Origin: Betaproteobacteria bacterium
Lineage (GTDB): Bacteria > Pseudomonadota > Gammaproteobacteria > Burkholderiales > SG8-39
Length of the DNA stretch: 42,386 nucleotides
Assembly (NCBI GenBank): GCA_004297625.1
Contig: SCTY01000041.1
Location: 1 to 42,386, forward strand
Reading direction: 5' to 3'
Numbering within the stretch: position 1 is the stretch's first letter; each line of letters starts with the position of its first letter. The translations under genes and the position numbers were made by a program. Positions 27,312 through 36,540 of the stretch are shown here, in pieces. The notes below the pieces were generated by a model. That model saw only the letters and a program-made list of their open reading frames with translations, was not told the origin of the DNA and ran no database searches.

Positions 27312-30300
27312 CAGTCGTCTTTGTCTCCGCCAGTTTCTTCTTCGTCGTCTTCGCCTTCGCCGTACTCCGCCTCAGGTTCGTCGGCGAACAACGAGCCCTG
27401 GGGCACCTCCGGCTTCTTCCACTCCGGCGCAGCTATACCGAAGAGTGGTTCGAGCAAGGCATGCCATGCACGGAATTCTGGATACAGCGCAGCTGCTGAC
27501 TTCTTGCCTTTCTCGAATCGAACCGCCTGCGGTGCCGCGTGCACCAGAGCTTCCATGAGACGCGCGACGCTGGAGTCCTTAGCCCACCGCTGCTGTCGCA
27601 CAAGGCTGCGAGCAGAGCCAATTCCAGCATTGCCTCCAGGCGATTCCCAGTACCGCAACGCTAGTGCATGGCAGGCATCGAGAGCGGTACGGAATTGCGG
27701 ATCGTTAGGATGTACTTTCAACGCATCCTTCTTCGTACGCTTTTTCTCGGAAAGTACGGCGCCGAACAACGTCTCGGTGACTTCATCCGGTTCCAGAGCA
27801 CGGTCACGCCGGCGATCGCGCGCGGACAGCATCTTCACCTTGTCGCCGGATTTGCTCACGAGCCCCGCCGATTCCAATTGGCCTACGTCCATGCCGACCG
27901 CATGGCCGAGAAGCTTGGCTTCGTTGAAGCGGAACTCAGCCGCGCCCAGCACGTCCCAGCACAGCAGCGCAAAACGGCCCTCTGGCTCCACCCCGTCGAG
28001 CCCACGTTCCGCCAGTTGCTGAATGCGCCAGGCACTGACAGCGTCCGACGCCTCATCGATTGCGGCTGAGACGCCGATCTTATCGCCGGTATCGGTGCGC
28101 ACCTCGTCGAAGCGAGAATAGACCTCCATCGCCGGACCAAACGAGCCGACCAATTGGTCCACCGGGTTCAGTCCTTCTTTTGCGAGGCGAACAGCGTTTG
28201 CACGCGCCGCCTCGCGGATCCTGGCCTTCAATGTCGCGTCCCAGTAACCAAAGCCGGCATCCTTTGGTCGCTTGCGCGCCACCAGGATAACCGTGCTTTG
28301 CGCGGCGTTCTTCTTGGCCTGATGCAGGCTGTGCCACCCTTCAGTTTTCACCGGCCAAGTGGCCGTGATCGTGAAGCCGGAAGCGATCAGCGATGAGAAC
28401 AGCGCTTCCCATGCCTCCTGCTTTTTGTGCGTGAACATCACCGTCAGCACGCCGTCGTCGCGCAGGATACGGCGGCACTCTGCAAAGGTTTCAGTCATCA
28501 GCCCCTGGTAGAAGGCGTTTGCCTTCTCGCGTGCGTCCTTGGCCGAGCCATCGCGTGCGCCGCGTTGTGACTTGCCGCCTTCGCGGTGGCGGCTGATGTT
28601 AACCACCGCTTCTTGATCGTGCTCACACAGATAGGTCGAGAACCATTCCGGACGGCGGTGCCCTTGTGTGCGCTTAAGCCACACATAGAAGAAATCCGCA
28701 AGCTCCGAGTACTGGACGTTGTCCGCGTACGGCGGGTCGACAACGACCGCGGTGATGCTACGGTCGTTCAGGAACGGCATGTTGGTTGCTGTTCCCAGGT
28801 TTATCTCAACCGGCGTTGCCTGCAAAGCGCTAGGCAGCGACGCAAGCTCTCCATAGGCGTCGACTGCGCTACTCAAAGCCCAGTCGAGCCCTAGTCCGGC
28901 GGAACAAGGTGCCATTTCACAGAGCGTGGCTTTAAATGAAAAGTCATGCCTATCAAAGACGCTGCGCGCGGTGCCGGCCGGCGGATTCCAGGACGAAAGG
29001 ATTGCATTCCAATTTGCGAGCTTGTCCACCGCGACCGCGAGCAAATGGACAACCGCTTCGCCTTTGCCCGGCCCCTCAGCGGCAAGGATCTTTTGCCTCA
29101 GTTGGCGCAACTCATCTACAAGCGTTCCAAGAACCAAGAGCTGCCGCGGCGTAAATAGATCGGCCCACCGGGGCATGCCGTACAGGCGAGGCCGCTCGTC
29201 ACTCGAAACCTCGGGGTAGAGTTCGGTGGCAAGGACGTTGGCCTTCTCCCACCCTAGCCGCAGCCGCGCGAGTTGTTTCTCGGCCTCCTCGATCGCCTTT
29301 AGGTCCGCAGGCTCAGGCGGTTGGAAGCGCAGACCCTGCGGCGTCTTGATGGCGACCGCGTACAGGGCGTTGCCCATTTCACCGGCTTGTGCCTTGGCCT
29401 TGATGTATTCAGCCGAGATCTGACGACCGGTGAAAAGTGAAACACCTTTTCCGTCGCCATAGGTCGGCGCCGGGGGCTTGGCGACTTGCCCAGCACCGCG
29501 ACCGATTTCGCGGACGCGGATCTTCCAGGTGCCCTTGGTCTTGTCGACGATCGGCTCAGCGACGATGCGACTGCCCGACTTCGGTTTCAGCAAATGCCAA
29601 TCGGGAACAAGCGGCGCCGGATGCTGCGTTTCGGGGCAGGGAACGGTGCGGGCAATGATGTAGCAGAGCGGCGGCAACGGCCCAGTGCGCGGAAAGAATC
29701 GCTCCATGCGCGCGTTGAAGCGCTCGCGTAGGACGCTTCCCCAATAGCGCGCACGTTCAGCAAGCTTTGGACCGAAGCGAAACGGGTAATCGACCGTCGC
29801 TTCCAGTACCGAGCATGCCACCGGGTTGTACTCGTTTGCCAGCGTATGAAACCCGAGCCGTGCAGATTCCAGCGGGATCGAACCGCCGCCGGCCATCGGG
29901 TCGATGACGGTGATGTTCTTGCCCCAGATGCGTTCCGCTGCTGAATGTGCCTCCGCAAGATCGTCCTCGCGGAACGGATTGCGAAATGCGCGCATTCCGT
30001 GCGGATTGGGTACACGCGCGCCGTACACGCGCGCCCAGTCGAGCGACTGCTGCGCCTGAACAATGTTCTCCGAACTGCTCCAGAAGCCCAACAGCCGCTC
30101 GAACTTGTCGCGTGGAAAATCCGCCGGTAGCAAGGAGGCCAACACAGCCGCGCGCGACGCGGCTAGTGGCCGACGCGCCCACCAGACATGAAGGCGCTTG
30201 TCCGGTGGCTGTTGGCCAGTCGAGCGTTCACGGATGCACTCCACGCCGATCGCTGCGGCCGGGAGCCAGTCTTCTATCAGGACGCGCGGGCGTTCGTGGG

Positions 30301-30319
30301 CTTTTTTCGGTTGCTTCAT
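27311..30319 (-). CDS. DUF1156 DNA adenine methylase of the HMA-type system
   Basis: A 1002-residue methyltransferase. The N-terminal DUF1156 region (about 1-70) contains the marker HVWWARRPLAASRA. Motif I-like DPMAGGGS lies at 140-147 and the catalytic DPPY at 528-531 (VVVDPPYADNVQYSELADFF), an unusually wide spacing typical of this family. The C-terminus is very acidic (EYGEGEDDEEETGGDKDD). The role would be N6-adenine or N4-cytosine methylation marking self DNA. It starts with an ATG that overlaps the stop of a short preceding frame (ATGA, 30316-30319), and its stop overlaps the helicase start. All three large genes are read leftward. Confidence 0.9.
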   Translation of the reverse strand: MKQPKKAHERPRVLIEDWLPAAAIGVECIRERSTGQQPPDKRLHVWWARRPLAASRAAVLASLLPADFPRDKFERLLGFWSSSENIVQAQQSLDWARVYGARVPNPHGMRAFRNPFREDDLAEAHSAAERIWGKNITVIDPMAGGGSIPLESARLGFHTLANEYNPVACSVLEATVDYPFRFGPKLAERARYWGSVLRERFNARMERFFPRTGPLPPLCYIIARTVPCPETQHPAPLVPDWHLLKPKSGSRIVAEPIVDKTKGTWKIRVREIGRGAGQVAKPPAPTYGDGKGVSLFTGRQISAEYIKAKAQAGEMGNALYAVAIKTPQGLRFQPPEPADLKAIEEAEKQLARLRLGWEKANVLATELYPEVSSDERPRLYGMPRWADLFTPRQLLVLGTLVDELRQLRQKILAAEGPGKGEAVVHLLAVAVDKLANWNAILSSWNPPAGTARSVFDRHDFSFKATLCEMAPCSAGLGLDWALSSAVDAYGELASLPSALQATPVEINLGTATNMPFLNDRSITAVVVDPPYADNVQYSELADFFYVWLKRTQGHRRPEWFSTYLCEHDQEAVVNISRHREGGKSQRGARDGSAKDAREKANAFYQGLMTETFAECRRILRDDGVLTVMFTHKKQEAWEALFSSLIASGFTITATWPVKTEGWHSLHQAKKNAAQSTVILVARKRPKDAGFGYWDATLKARIREAARANAVRLAKEGLNPVDQLVGSFGPAMEVYSRFDEVRTDTGDKIGVSAAIDEASDAVSAWRIQQLAERGLDGVEPEGRFALLCWDVLGAAEFRFNEAKLLGHAVGMDVGQLESAGLVSKSGDKVKMLSARDRRRDRALEPDEVTETLFGAVLSEKKRTKKDALKVHPNDPQFRTALDACHALALRYWESPGGNAGIGSARSLVRQQRWAKDSSVARLMEALVHAAPQAVRFEKGKKSAAALYPEFRAWHALLEPLFGIAAPEWKKPEVPQGSLFADEPEAEYGEGEDDEEETGGDKDD

Positions 30320-30842
30320 GCGACTTCCAATTCAGTCAGGCGGCCGATTGCCACTTTCAAGAAACACGGATCGGTCAGCCAGGTGTCTTCTTTCACCAAC
30401 GGAGCAGTCTTCACTTGACTGCTTCGATCAGGATGCGCAGCGCCCGGACTGCGCGCTTGCGGTGACTGCCTTCGAGAAGGCCGAACCACCAAGCGGCCTC
30501 GACCCCGTCGGCGCGGCGCAGGTTCTCCGCGGCAGTGTGCAGCCGGCTGGCGTTGCGAAGCCCCGCTGCGACGAGGGCATAGCATGCTGTCCGTGCGCCC
30601 CAGTCTGGATCGAGCGGGTGGAAGGGACCGGTAGTGAGCTTCGCGCCGCTGCCGGCCAACGCGCGAATCGAAGGCTTCAATAGTCCGGCACCGGCGGTGA
30701 AAGCCAATGGCGAGATGGCTGCGATGCGGTCGAACCGCTCCTCGTGGCGGAGGTTCACTCGGCGGCGATACACAATGGCCGCATCGCCGCCCCGTCGGCG
30801 AACGACACGCAGTGCGTAAGTTGCCTGCCGGATTCCGTTCAT
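30316..30842 (-). CDS. Small protein between ATPase and methylase genes, possibly frameshifted
   Basis: The main frame (30411-30842) encodes 143 residues, and its ATG overlaps the stop of the DUF499 gene (ATGA). At its stop (AAGTGA) a GTG in another frame opens 32 more codons (VKTAPLVKEDTWLTDPCFLK and on). These end in an ATGA overlap with the DUF1156 start (30316-30319). Either the 32 codons are a separate coupled mini-gene, or one protein of about 175 residues has been split by a single-base change or by programmed shifting at AAGTGA. The helical, Arg-rich 143-residue part (ACYALVAAGLRNASRLHTAA) has no family I recognise. Perfect coupling at both ends favours one functional unit. Confidence 0.6.
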
Positions 30843-33739
30843 TGCGGGGGCTTGTCGAACTGCGCCCAGGGTGTGATGCCGTCGGCGGCACTTTCGGCGA
30901 GGCTCGCCAAGGCGCTTGCGAGCCCCGCACGGCCCTCCGGTCCGAACGTCAAGGTCAACTCGGCCTCAAAGAGCGAACCCTCGCGCAGCGCGTTGAACAA
31001 CGTCTGCGTGGTGGCGAGGGGACGAGTCGCGTGATTGAGTTTCACGTCGTTAAAAACGAGGTTCATGTTGCCGCCGTCCTTGAAGTCGCCGGACAACGTG
31101 ATCGTGAGGGCGAGCGCGTCGGCACCGAGCGGCTGCGCGAGGGCGGCAAAGGTCTGGGCGGCTGCGGGCGTGATTGCCTTCAGACGCAGCTCGAGTAGTG
31201 CGCGGTCGGCGGCAAGCGTCTGGATGCTCTCCCACGTCGTAGCCGTCGCCCGTGATGGCGGCGGCGCGACGGGTTGGCGATCGGGTTCGCCGGCCGTCTT
31301 CGGCTGGTCTTGGCGAAGCCATTCGCGCGCGCTATCCGAACTCGGGAGTGCGACCTCGACCGTGTCATCCATCGCAAAGGACGTGATCGTTGCCGGGCTG
31401 CGGTGGCGTTGTCCCTCGCGCCCGCTGACCATGCCTCGGTCGTCATAGGCCCGGCCATCCGCGGTGCGCAGCACAAGCTTGCTTTCAGCCACTGCGCGGA
31501 TCAGCGTCTGGCGGGCAATGCTCGCATCCGGCACCAAGCGCAGTCCCTGCGCGCTGAGAAAGCGATCATAGATCGCGCGTGCCGTATACACGCCGGGCTT
31601 CCCGGCCAGCGGTACAGCCCCTGGCAGCACGTCCTTTAGAAAGCGATGCAGGTCGAGCGCATCGCCCGCCTGATAGATGAGACCCTTGGCATTCAGGAAC
31701 TTGCGCAGGCCGCTTTGCCCCTGCGGGCGGGCGAGCATTTGTTCCTCGGAAACCTGATAGCTCTCGTCGAGCGAGAGCACCTGTCCGCTTCCAAATATAA
31801 CGCGGTCGAATGCGCGATACGCCTGCAGGCGGAACTGTTTGGTGAACTCGGGCCTGAGCTTGGCCAGCTGCTCGCGCACAAGCTTGCTGGAATCGCCAGT
31901 CTTATGGTCTCTCTCAATGCCTTCCGAGGCGAGCAGACGGCGGGCACGATCGATGGCGTGGTTCAGGGCAGACGGCGTGGCAGTAATCGCCAGGATGGCG
32001 TTCTGAAAGCCACGCGGCATCAGCGCGTTCTCGTCTGAGTCGTCCTCGAACTGGCACACGCGCTTAGCGAGTTTCTCTTCTTCGCAGAGCGCAAGCTGCA
32101 ATTCCGACGAGTTGGGAACTTGCGATGCACGCGCGGGCCAGGCGGCGAGCTTGAACTCAGGGCCCTGGAAGTACTGTTGCACTTCAGCGCACACGCGCGA
32201 CTTGCCGTCTTCAAACGGGATGTCGGCGATCCGTTCCTCGACCTGCTTGATGATGTTTGGCTCGTAACGGAACTGCCAGCCGCGGCCACCGGCCATTGGG
32301 TAACTGTGCCAGCAGACGCCGACCAAGTGATCAAGCGCTTCGGTCGGCTCATTGCCGGCTTCGTCAGGCCGCAGGACGGCAAGCGTCAACTCCGCGGGGT
32401 CGAGGCCGCTGTTCGATTGCATCGGAATGCTCTCAAGCAGCAGCGCGGAAGCAACCCGGCGATGGACCCCGCGGGGCATATCACCGTCGAGTTCGCCAGC
32501 ATGCTTTTCGATATCAGCGGAAATCGCGGCCTTGAAGTTGTCGCGGTTCAGCCGCTGCAGCAGATCCGCCTGAATGCGCGGGCTCGACCAGTCGAGGTCC
32601 CCGGCCGTGATCAGGTCGATGTCAAGCTTGCTCTCCCAGATGGTGCGCAGAATGCGCGCGAACAGGCGCAGCGTTCCACGGCTCTTGTTGAACTCCTGCA
32701 ACGCACCCAAACGATCGGTGGTAGTGTCCAGAAGGCGTGGGTGGAACGGGAAACACTCGCGGATGCGTTTGGCGTAGTCCGCGGAAGTGGCGTGCGCAGG
32801 GAGATGGCCTGGCCAGTCGCGGTTGACCCGCTGGTACAGGTCGAAGTACTTTGCGGAGACGGTTTCGGCCGCGGCCAGATCGACCGACTGGAAAAGCCGT
32901 CGAACGATCACCTTGGCCGACTCATCGCCCACAGGATCGAAGTCCGATGCTCGACGGCCGAGTACATCATCCAGGCGTGCGGCGGCTGAGTTCAGGCTTG
33001 AACCAAGTTGCGCGCTTTCGGCAGCGTATGCAGTCTGCCCCGCAGGATCGGTGACGACGAGAACGGTCTGAGGCCGAGCGGCCGCGACGGCGGCAAGGGA
33101 GTTGATGAACCCGAGCAGGTTGCCTTGACCGCGGTCCGACAGCTTGGCCATATAAATGACCAGCTCGTCGAGCAGGAAGAGCACCGGGCCCTTGGGCAAC
33201 ACCTGCCCGATCTGCTTGTCGGCCGGCGAACCCTCGGGGTCGTCGGCCTTGCCAAGCGTTTTTAGCGCTGCGTCCCCACCCAGCTGATAGAAGATCTCGC
33301 CCCAGAGGCTGTGGATCTGCGTCCTGCCCTGTACGGAGAATACCGGCACCCCAGCCTTGCCAGCATCGATCGCGACGATCGTAACGTCCTTGGGCCGACC
33401 GGCGGCGGGCAGGAGATCGGTCCCGAGCTTGTGGTCCTTGATGTTCTTGGCCAGATGCCAAAGCGACATCAGGGTGTGTGTCTTGCCGCCCCCGAACCCG
33501 GTGCTGAGCCGAACCATCGTCCCGGCTTCTTTCGGGTCGGCCAGCCGCCCGAAAACGACCTCGACCACCTTCTTCAACTGCGCGGCTGGATGGGTGTTCT
33601 CGAAGAACACGCCGGGGTCGCGGTACACCTCTGGGCATCGGTCGCCAGCGATCAGGCTGCCGAAATCGGCAGCGAAGATCGCGTCGTCGAGGTCTCCATG
33701 AAGGACTTCCTTACGGGGGGTGCAGCCGCGCAGAATCAT
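30839..33739 (-). CDS. DUF499 AAA-type ATPase of the HMA-type system
   Basis: The 966-residue ATPase is first in the leftward operon, after a GGGAGAG-like ribosome binding site. The Walker A motif is GFGGGKTHT at 81-89 (K86) and Walker B is FLLDE with D191/E192. The N-terminal CTPRKEVLHGDLDDAIFAAD and the NTHPAAQLKKVV segment are typical of DUF499 proteins. The C-terminal third (about 800-966) is less conserved, with a beta-rich end. DUF499 proteins occur beside DUF1156 methylases and PLD-helicases in defence islands. It probably powers assembly or translocation of the complex. Its stop overlaps the next ATG. Confidence 0.9.
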   Translation of the reverse strand: MILRGCTPRKEVLHGDLDDAIFAADFGSLIAGDRCPEVYRDPGVFFENTHPAAQLKKVVEVVFGRLADPKEAGTMVRLSTGFGGGKTHTLMSLWHLAKNIKDHKLGTDLLPAAGRPKDVTIVAIDAGKAGVPVFSVQGRTQIHSLWGEIFYQLGGDAALKTLGKADDPEGSPADKQIGQVLPKGPVLFLLDELVIYMAKLSDRGQGNLLGFINSLAAVAAARPQTVLVVTDPAGQTAYAAESAQLGSSLNSAAARLDDVLGRRASDFDPVGDESAKVIVRRLFQSVDLAAAETVSAKYFDLYQRVNRDWPGHLPAHATSADYAKRIRECFPFHPRLLDTTTDRLGALQEFNKSRGTLRLFARILRTIWESKLDIDLITAGDLDWSSPRIQADLLQRLNRDNFKAAISADIEKHAGELDGDMPRGVHRRVASALLLESIPMQSNSGLDPAELTLAVLRPDEAGNEPTEALDHLVGVCWHSYPMAGGRGWQFRYEPNIIKQVEERIADIPFEDGKSRVCAEVQQYFQGPEFKLAAWPARASQVPNSSELQLALCEEEKLAKRVCQFEDDSDENALMPRGFQNAILAITATPSALNHAIDRARRLLASEGIERDHKTGDSSKLVREQLAKLRPEFTKQFRLQAYRAFDRVIFGSGQVLSLDESYQVSEEQMLARPQGQSGLRKFLNAKGLIYQAGDALDLHRFLKDVLPGAVPLAGKPGVYTARAIYDRFLSAQGLRLVPDASIARQTLIRAVAESKLVLRTADGRAYDDRGMVSGREGQRHRSPATITSFAMDDTVEVALPSSDSAREWLRQDQPKTAGEPDRQPVAPPPSRATATTWESIQTLAADRALLELRLKAITPAAAQTFAALAQPLGADALALTITLSGDFKDGGNMNLVFNDVKLNHATRPLATTQTLFNALREGSLFEAELTLTFGPEGRAGLASALASLAESAADGITPWAQFDKPPQ

Positions 33740-34192
33740 CTGTGCTCTCCCAAGGCATACGGCATAGCTAGTTCTTGAATTATTCGAGTTGCTGGTCGTA
33801 GGCGAAACAGCACCATGGTGTCACGCTCGACCGCCACGCACCGCGTTTCCATTCAAGCCGGTTTCATTCGGAAGTACTGCTGTTGCGCAGCGCGTCGGTC
33901 GTCTGCCAGAGCATCGCTTCAAAACCGAGAGTCGCGCCGTTATCCCGGCCGGCGCCGTTGGTCTTGCGTGCCATTCTTATCCCCCTAATACAGGCGCTAT
34001 TATGCAGGCAGCGGACGCGGGCGCAGAGCGTTTCCGTGCGACCCGTTCTGCTTCCGCGCAGCCGAACAAGGCACTGCAGCACTTTCCCGAACCACGCCCG
34101 ATGACCTTAAACTGGATCCGGCGTACTGAGCCTGGGCATAAAACATACCGGCGGCGAGCCAGTGACCTTTGACAACCTTGTTGGGAGTACTC
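33740..34192. other. Divergent intergenic region with hsdM stump
   Basis: Between the DUF499 gene (leftward) and the Bug gene (rightward) the only recognisable content is the hsdM stump. The leftward promoter of the defence operon must lie in or upstream of it, possibly the old hsd promoter near 33980-34010. A 26-codon leftward frame ending at the DUF499 start has no ribosome binding site and is not called. Confidence 0.4.
33864..33974 (-). pseudogene. hsdM: Remnant of type I restriction methylase gene (hsdM 5' stump)
   Basis: An ATG at 33972-33974 follows a good ribosome binding site (AGGGGG, about six bases away) and opens 36 codons. Residues 7-31 (GAGRDNGATLGFEAMLWQTT, then DALRN) match the well-known start of HsdM, which usually reads NGANLGFE.KLW.AAD.LRNNMDAAEYKHVVLGLIF. 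After LRN the frame loses similarity and stops within six codons. The rest of the hsdM, hsdS and hsdR genes is absent. The deletion end is near 33880, directly upstream of the HMA-type operon. Confidence 0.65.
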
Positions 34193-35158
34193 ATGAAAGC
34201 CGTGGCACTACTCGGTTACCTTCTCTGGCTGCTTTTCGTTCCCCTCGGAGCCGCGAACGCTCAGGCGTATCCAACGAAGCCCGTAACGGTCGTCGTTCCA
34301 TTTCCGCCCGGCGGCAGCTCCGATGTCATCGCCCGCCTCATCAATGCCAAGCTTACGGAAGCTTTCAAGCAGAACTTCCTCGCGGACAATAGGCCGGGCG
34401 CAGGCACGCTGATCGGGACGACATATGTAGCGAAGGCTGCGCCCGACGGCTACACGCTGCTTCTCGCCGACGTTCCATTCACGGTGAATCCAACCGTGAT
34501 GGCGAGCGCAACCTACGATCCGGTCAAAGATTTCACACCGATCACCATCGTCGGCGCCTCCGCACAGTTTCTCTACGCGAATCCGTCCCGCATGAAGTCA
34601 CTCGCAGAACTATTGACAGCCGCCAAAGCGAAGCCGGGACAAGTCACGGTAGCAACGGCCGGAAATGGGACCACGACCCATCTAATGACCGAGATGCTGC
34701 AGGCGGGTGCCGGCGTAAGACTTCTGCAAGTGCCGTACAAGGGTTCAGCGCCCGCATTGAACGACGCCGCTGCGGGGCACGTCGACGCGGTCTTTTCAAC
34801 GCTCGCATCGGCCGCTCCGCTCGTGAGTGCCGGCAAGCTGCGGGTGATCGCGGTCACGTCGCAGTCGCGGCTTCCGCAGTTCGCCGATGTACCGACCTTT
34901 TCCGAAGTCGGAATCAAGGATCTGGTGGTCGAGCATTGGTGGGGACTGCTGGGACCCGCCGGCATGCCAAGGGATATCGTGCAGCGGCTACAGAACGAAA
35001 TCGCAAAAGCGGTTGCCGCTCCCGACGTGCGAGAGCGCTTCAATGCGCTCAGTGTCGAGCCGCGCACCGGCACGCCAGAATATTTTAGCGGCATCATCGA
35101 CAGCTACGTGAAACGCTGGGCACGGGTCGTCAAAGAAAACAACATCAAGGTGGAGTGA
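34193..35158 (+). CDS. Tripartite tricarboxylate transporter substrate-binding protein (Bug family)
   Basis: The product has 321 residues from the ATG at 34193, preceded by GGGAG. A TTG 24 bases upstream is less likely. The signal peptide covers residues 1-25, ending AANA/QA. The mature protein starts AYPTKPVTVVVPFPPGGSSD, the Bug hallmark, and carries the family's DGYTLLLAD and YDPVKDFTPIT motifs. It acts in the periplasm as the ligand-binding part of a TctAB-type transporter, but no membrane partners are encoded here. It ends in a GTGA overlap with the ureohydrolase gene. That coupling suggests the ligand is the ureohydrolase substrate or a related amidino compound. Confidence 0.93.
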   Translation: MKAVALLGYLLWLLFVPLGAANAQAYPTKPVTVVVPFPPGGSSDVIARLINAKLTEAFKQNFLADNRPGAGTLIGTTYVAKAAPDGYTLLLADVPFTVNPTVMASATYDPVKDFTPITIVGASAQFLYANPSRMKSLAELLTAAKAKPGQVTVATAGNGTTTHLMTEMLQAGAGVRLLQVPYKGSAPALNDAAAGHVDAVFSTLASAAPLVSAGKLRVIAVTSQSRLPQFADVPTFSEVGIKDLVVEHWWGLLGPAGMPRDIVQRLQNEIAKAVAAPDVRERFNALSVEPRTGTPEYFSGIIDSYVKRWARVVKENNIKVE

Positions 35159-35160
35159 TC

Positions 35161-36111
35161 GTGGCGACCAGCTTTGCCGAAATGTGCAGTGGTCCGGTCA
35201 CATTCATGGGCGTGCCCTACTCGCACGATCTTTCGTCAGCAAAGGCCGCCATATTGGGCATACCGTTTGACTGCGGCGTGCATCCGTTCCGCATCGGCTC
35301 GCGGCAGGGTCCGCATTCGATCCGCGAGCAATCGCGGCTTATGCGCCCTTACAACCCCGAGCTTGCCGACTACAACCCAATGACGCGCCTGGGCCTCGTC
35401 GACTGCGGCGACGTGCGTCTTACGCCGGGCCGCATACTCGATGCCTATGAGCGAATTGAAGCGGCGATCTCGGAAATCGTCTCGCGCGGTGTCGTGCCCA
35501 TCACGATGGGCGGCGACGGCAGTGTTTCGCATCCGCAGATGAAAGTCCTCGGCCGCAAGTATTCGGGACTCGCCGTGATTCATATCGACTCGCACACCGA
35601 CACCACGCCGCCGGTTCCCGGCAACACGCACAACGCGGGAACGCAGTTTTATTACGCCGCGACCGAAGAGATGATCGACACCGAGGCTACTTACCACATC
35701 GGCATCCGCGGCACGACGTACCTGCCGAACGGATTTGCGCGCACGCGGTCGTTCGGCTACAACATCATCACGTTGAATGAGCTGCTCGATCGCGGCATGC
35801 CAGACGTACTGCGCGAACTTCAGGAAAAGTTGCGCAACCGGCCCGTGTATATCTGCTTGGACATGGACGTTTTCGACCCGTCGTGCGCACCAGGTGTCGC
35901 GGCACCTAGTTGGGGCGGGTTCAGTGCACGCGAAGGCATCGCATTCCTGCGCGGCCTAGCGGGCCTGAATATCGTCGCAGCCGACATCAATACCGTCAGT
36001 CCGCCGCACGATACGAATGGGATGACAGCCTTCCTAGCTGCGGCGCTCATGTACGAAGCGCAGGTGCTGTTGTGCCGCTACTTGGGTCTGGATGCGCCCG
36101 AGCAGGTGTAG
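35161..36111 (+). CDS. Ureohydrolase (arginase/agmatinase family) with altered metal site
   Basis: The product has 316 residues from GTG 35161, just after the GGTGGAG ribosome binding site. A GTG at 35155 overlapping the Bug stop is the alternative. The fold markers are present: MGGDGS (117-121), IDSHTDT (142-148; ligands D143, H145, D147) and LDMDVFDPSCAP (ligands D234, D236). In manganese ureohydrolases the first motif is GGDH, whose histidine binds one metal. Here it is glycine (position 120). The enzyme family hydrolyses guanidino or amidino groups to release urea or ammonia. The substrate may differ from agmatine, or the enzyme may use a changed metal centre. It is transcribed with the Bug gene. 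Confidence 0.85.
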   Translation: MATSFAEMCSGPVTFMGVPYSHDLSSAKAAILGIPFDCGVHPFRIGSRQGPHSIREQSRLMRPYNPELADYNPMTRLGLVDCGDVRLTPGRILDAYERIEAAISEIVSRGVVPITMGGDGSVSHPQMKVLGRKYSGLAVIHIDSHTDTTPPVPGNTHNAGTQFYYAATEEMIDTEATYHIGIRGTTYLPNGFARTRSFGYNIITLNELLDRGMPDVLRELQEKLRNRPVYICLDMDVFDPSCAPGVAAPSWGGFSAREGIAFLRGLAGLNIVAADINTVSPPHDTNGMTAFLAAALMYEAQVLLCRYLGLDAPEQV

Positions 36112-36233
36112 GCGTGCCGAGGCGCCAATGGCATCCCTCAGCGAAAGAAGTGGCCCCAGAAATTCAGACAGCCCGATAAGTGTAGTGTCTGCCCGCGGGG
36201 GCGACGGAATCGCCCGATTGCAGGGAGAGAAAA

Positions 36234-36540
36234 GTGGCAAAGAGGACAAGAAGGAATCACGGCGCCGAGTTCAAGGCGAAAGTGGCGCTGGCGGCGATCC
36301 AGGGCGACAAGACGTTGTCGGAATTGGCCGAGCAGTTCGACGTGCATCCGCCACCAGATCACGGAGTGGAAGAAGCAGCTGCTTGAGCGCGCCGGCGAGG
36401 TCTTCGGCGGGCCGAGCCGCAAGGACGAGCCGCAGGTGGATGTGAAGGCGATGCAGGCGAAGATCGGGCAGCTCGCGCTGGAGAACGATTTTTTGGAAGG
36501 CGCGCTCATTAAGGCGGGCATGTTGAGCGCAAAAAGATGA
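36234..36540 (+). pseudogene. IS3-family transposase OrfA, frameshifted
   Basis: OrfA starts at GTG 36234 after AGGGAGAG and encodes a helix-turn-helix domain (AEFKAKVALAAIQGDKTLSE, then LAEQFDVHP). One extra base at about 36348-36352 breaks the frame where the family reads NQITEWKKQLLE. That text resumes in another frame (QITEWKKQLLERAGEVFGG) and continues through a leucine-zipper-like region to a stop at 36538-36540. The stop overlaps the orfB ATG by ATGA. The product is a truncated protein of 49 residues. Confidence 0.8.

Noticed and set aside
33265..33280. Match to the tRNA-Glu acceptor end (GCGTCCCCAC) as a possible island right end
   Set aside because: Only about 10 bases match and they lie inside the intact DUF499 gene, so chance is the simplest explanation.
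21013..33739. DISARM or BREX system
   Set aside because: There is no DUF1998 DrmA/DrmB pair, no PglX/PglZ/BrxC. DUF499 with DUF1156 and PLD-SNF2 helicase fits HMA better.
33736..33816. 26-codon leftward frame ending in ATGA overlap with the DUF499 gene
   Set aside because: No ribosome binding site. It could be a leader or remnant but nothing supports translation.
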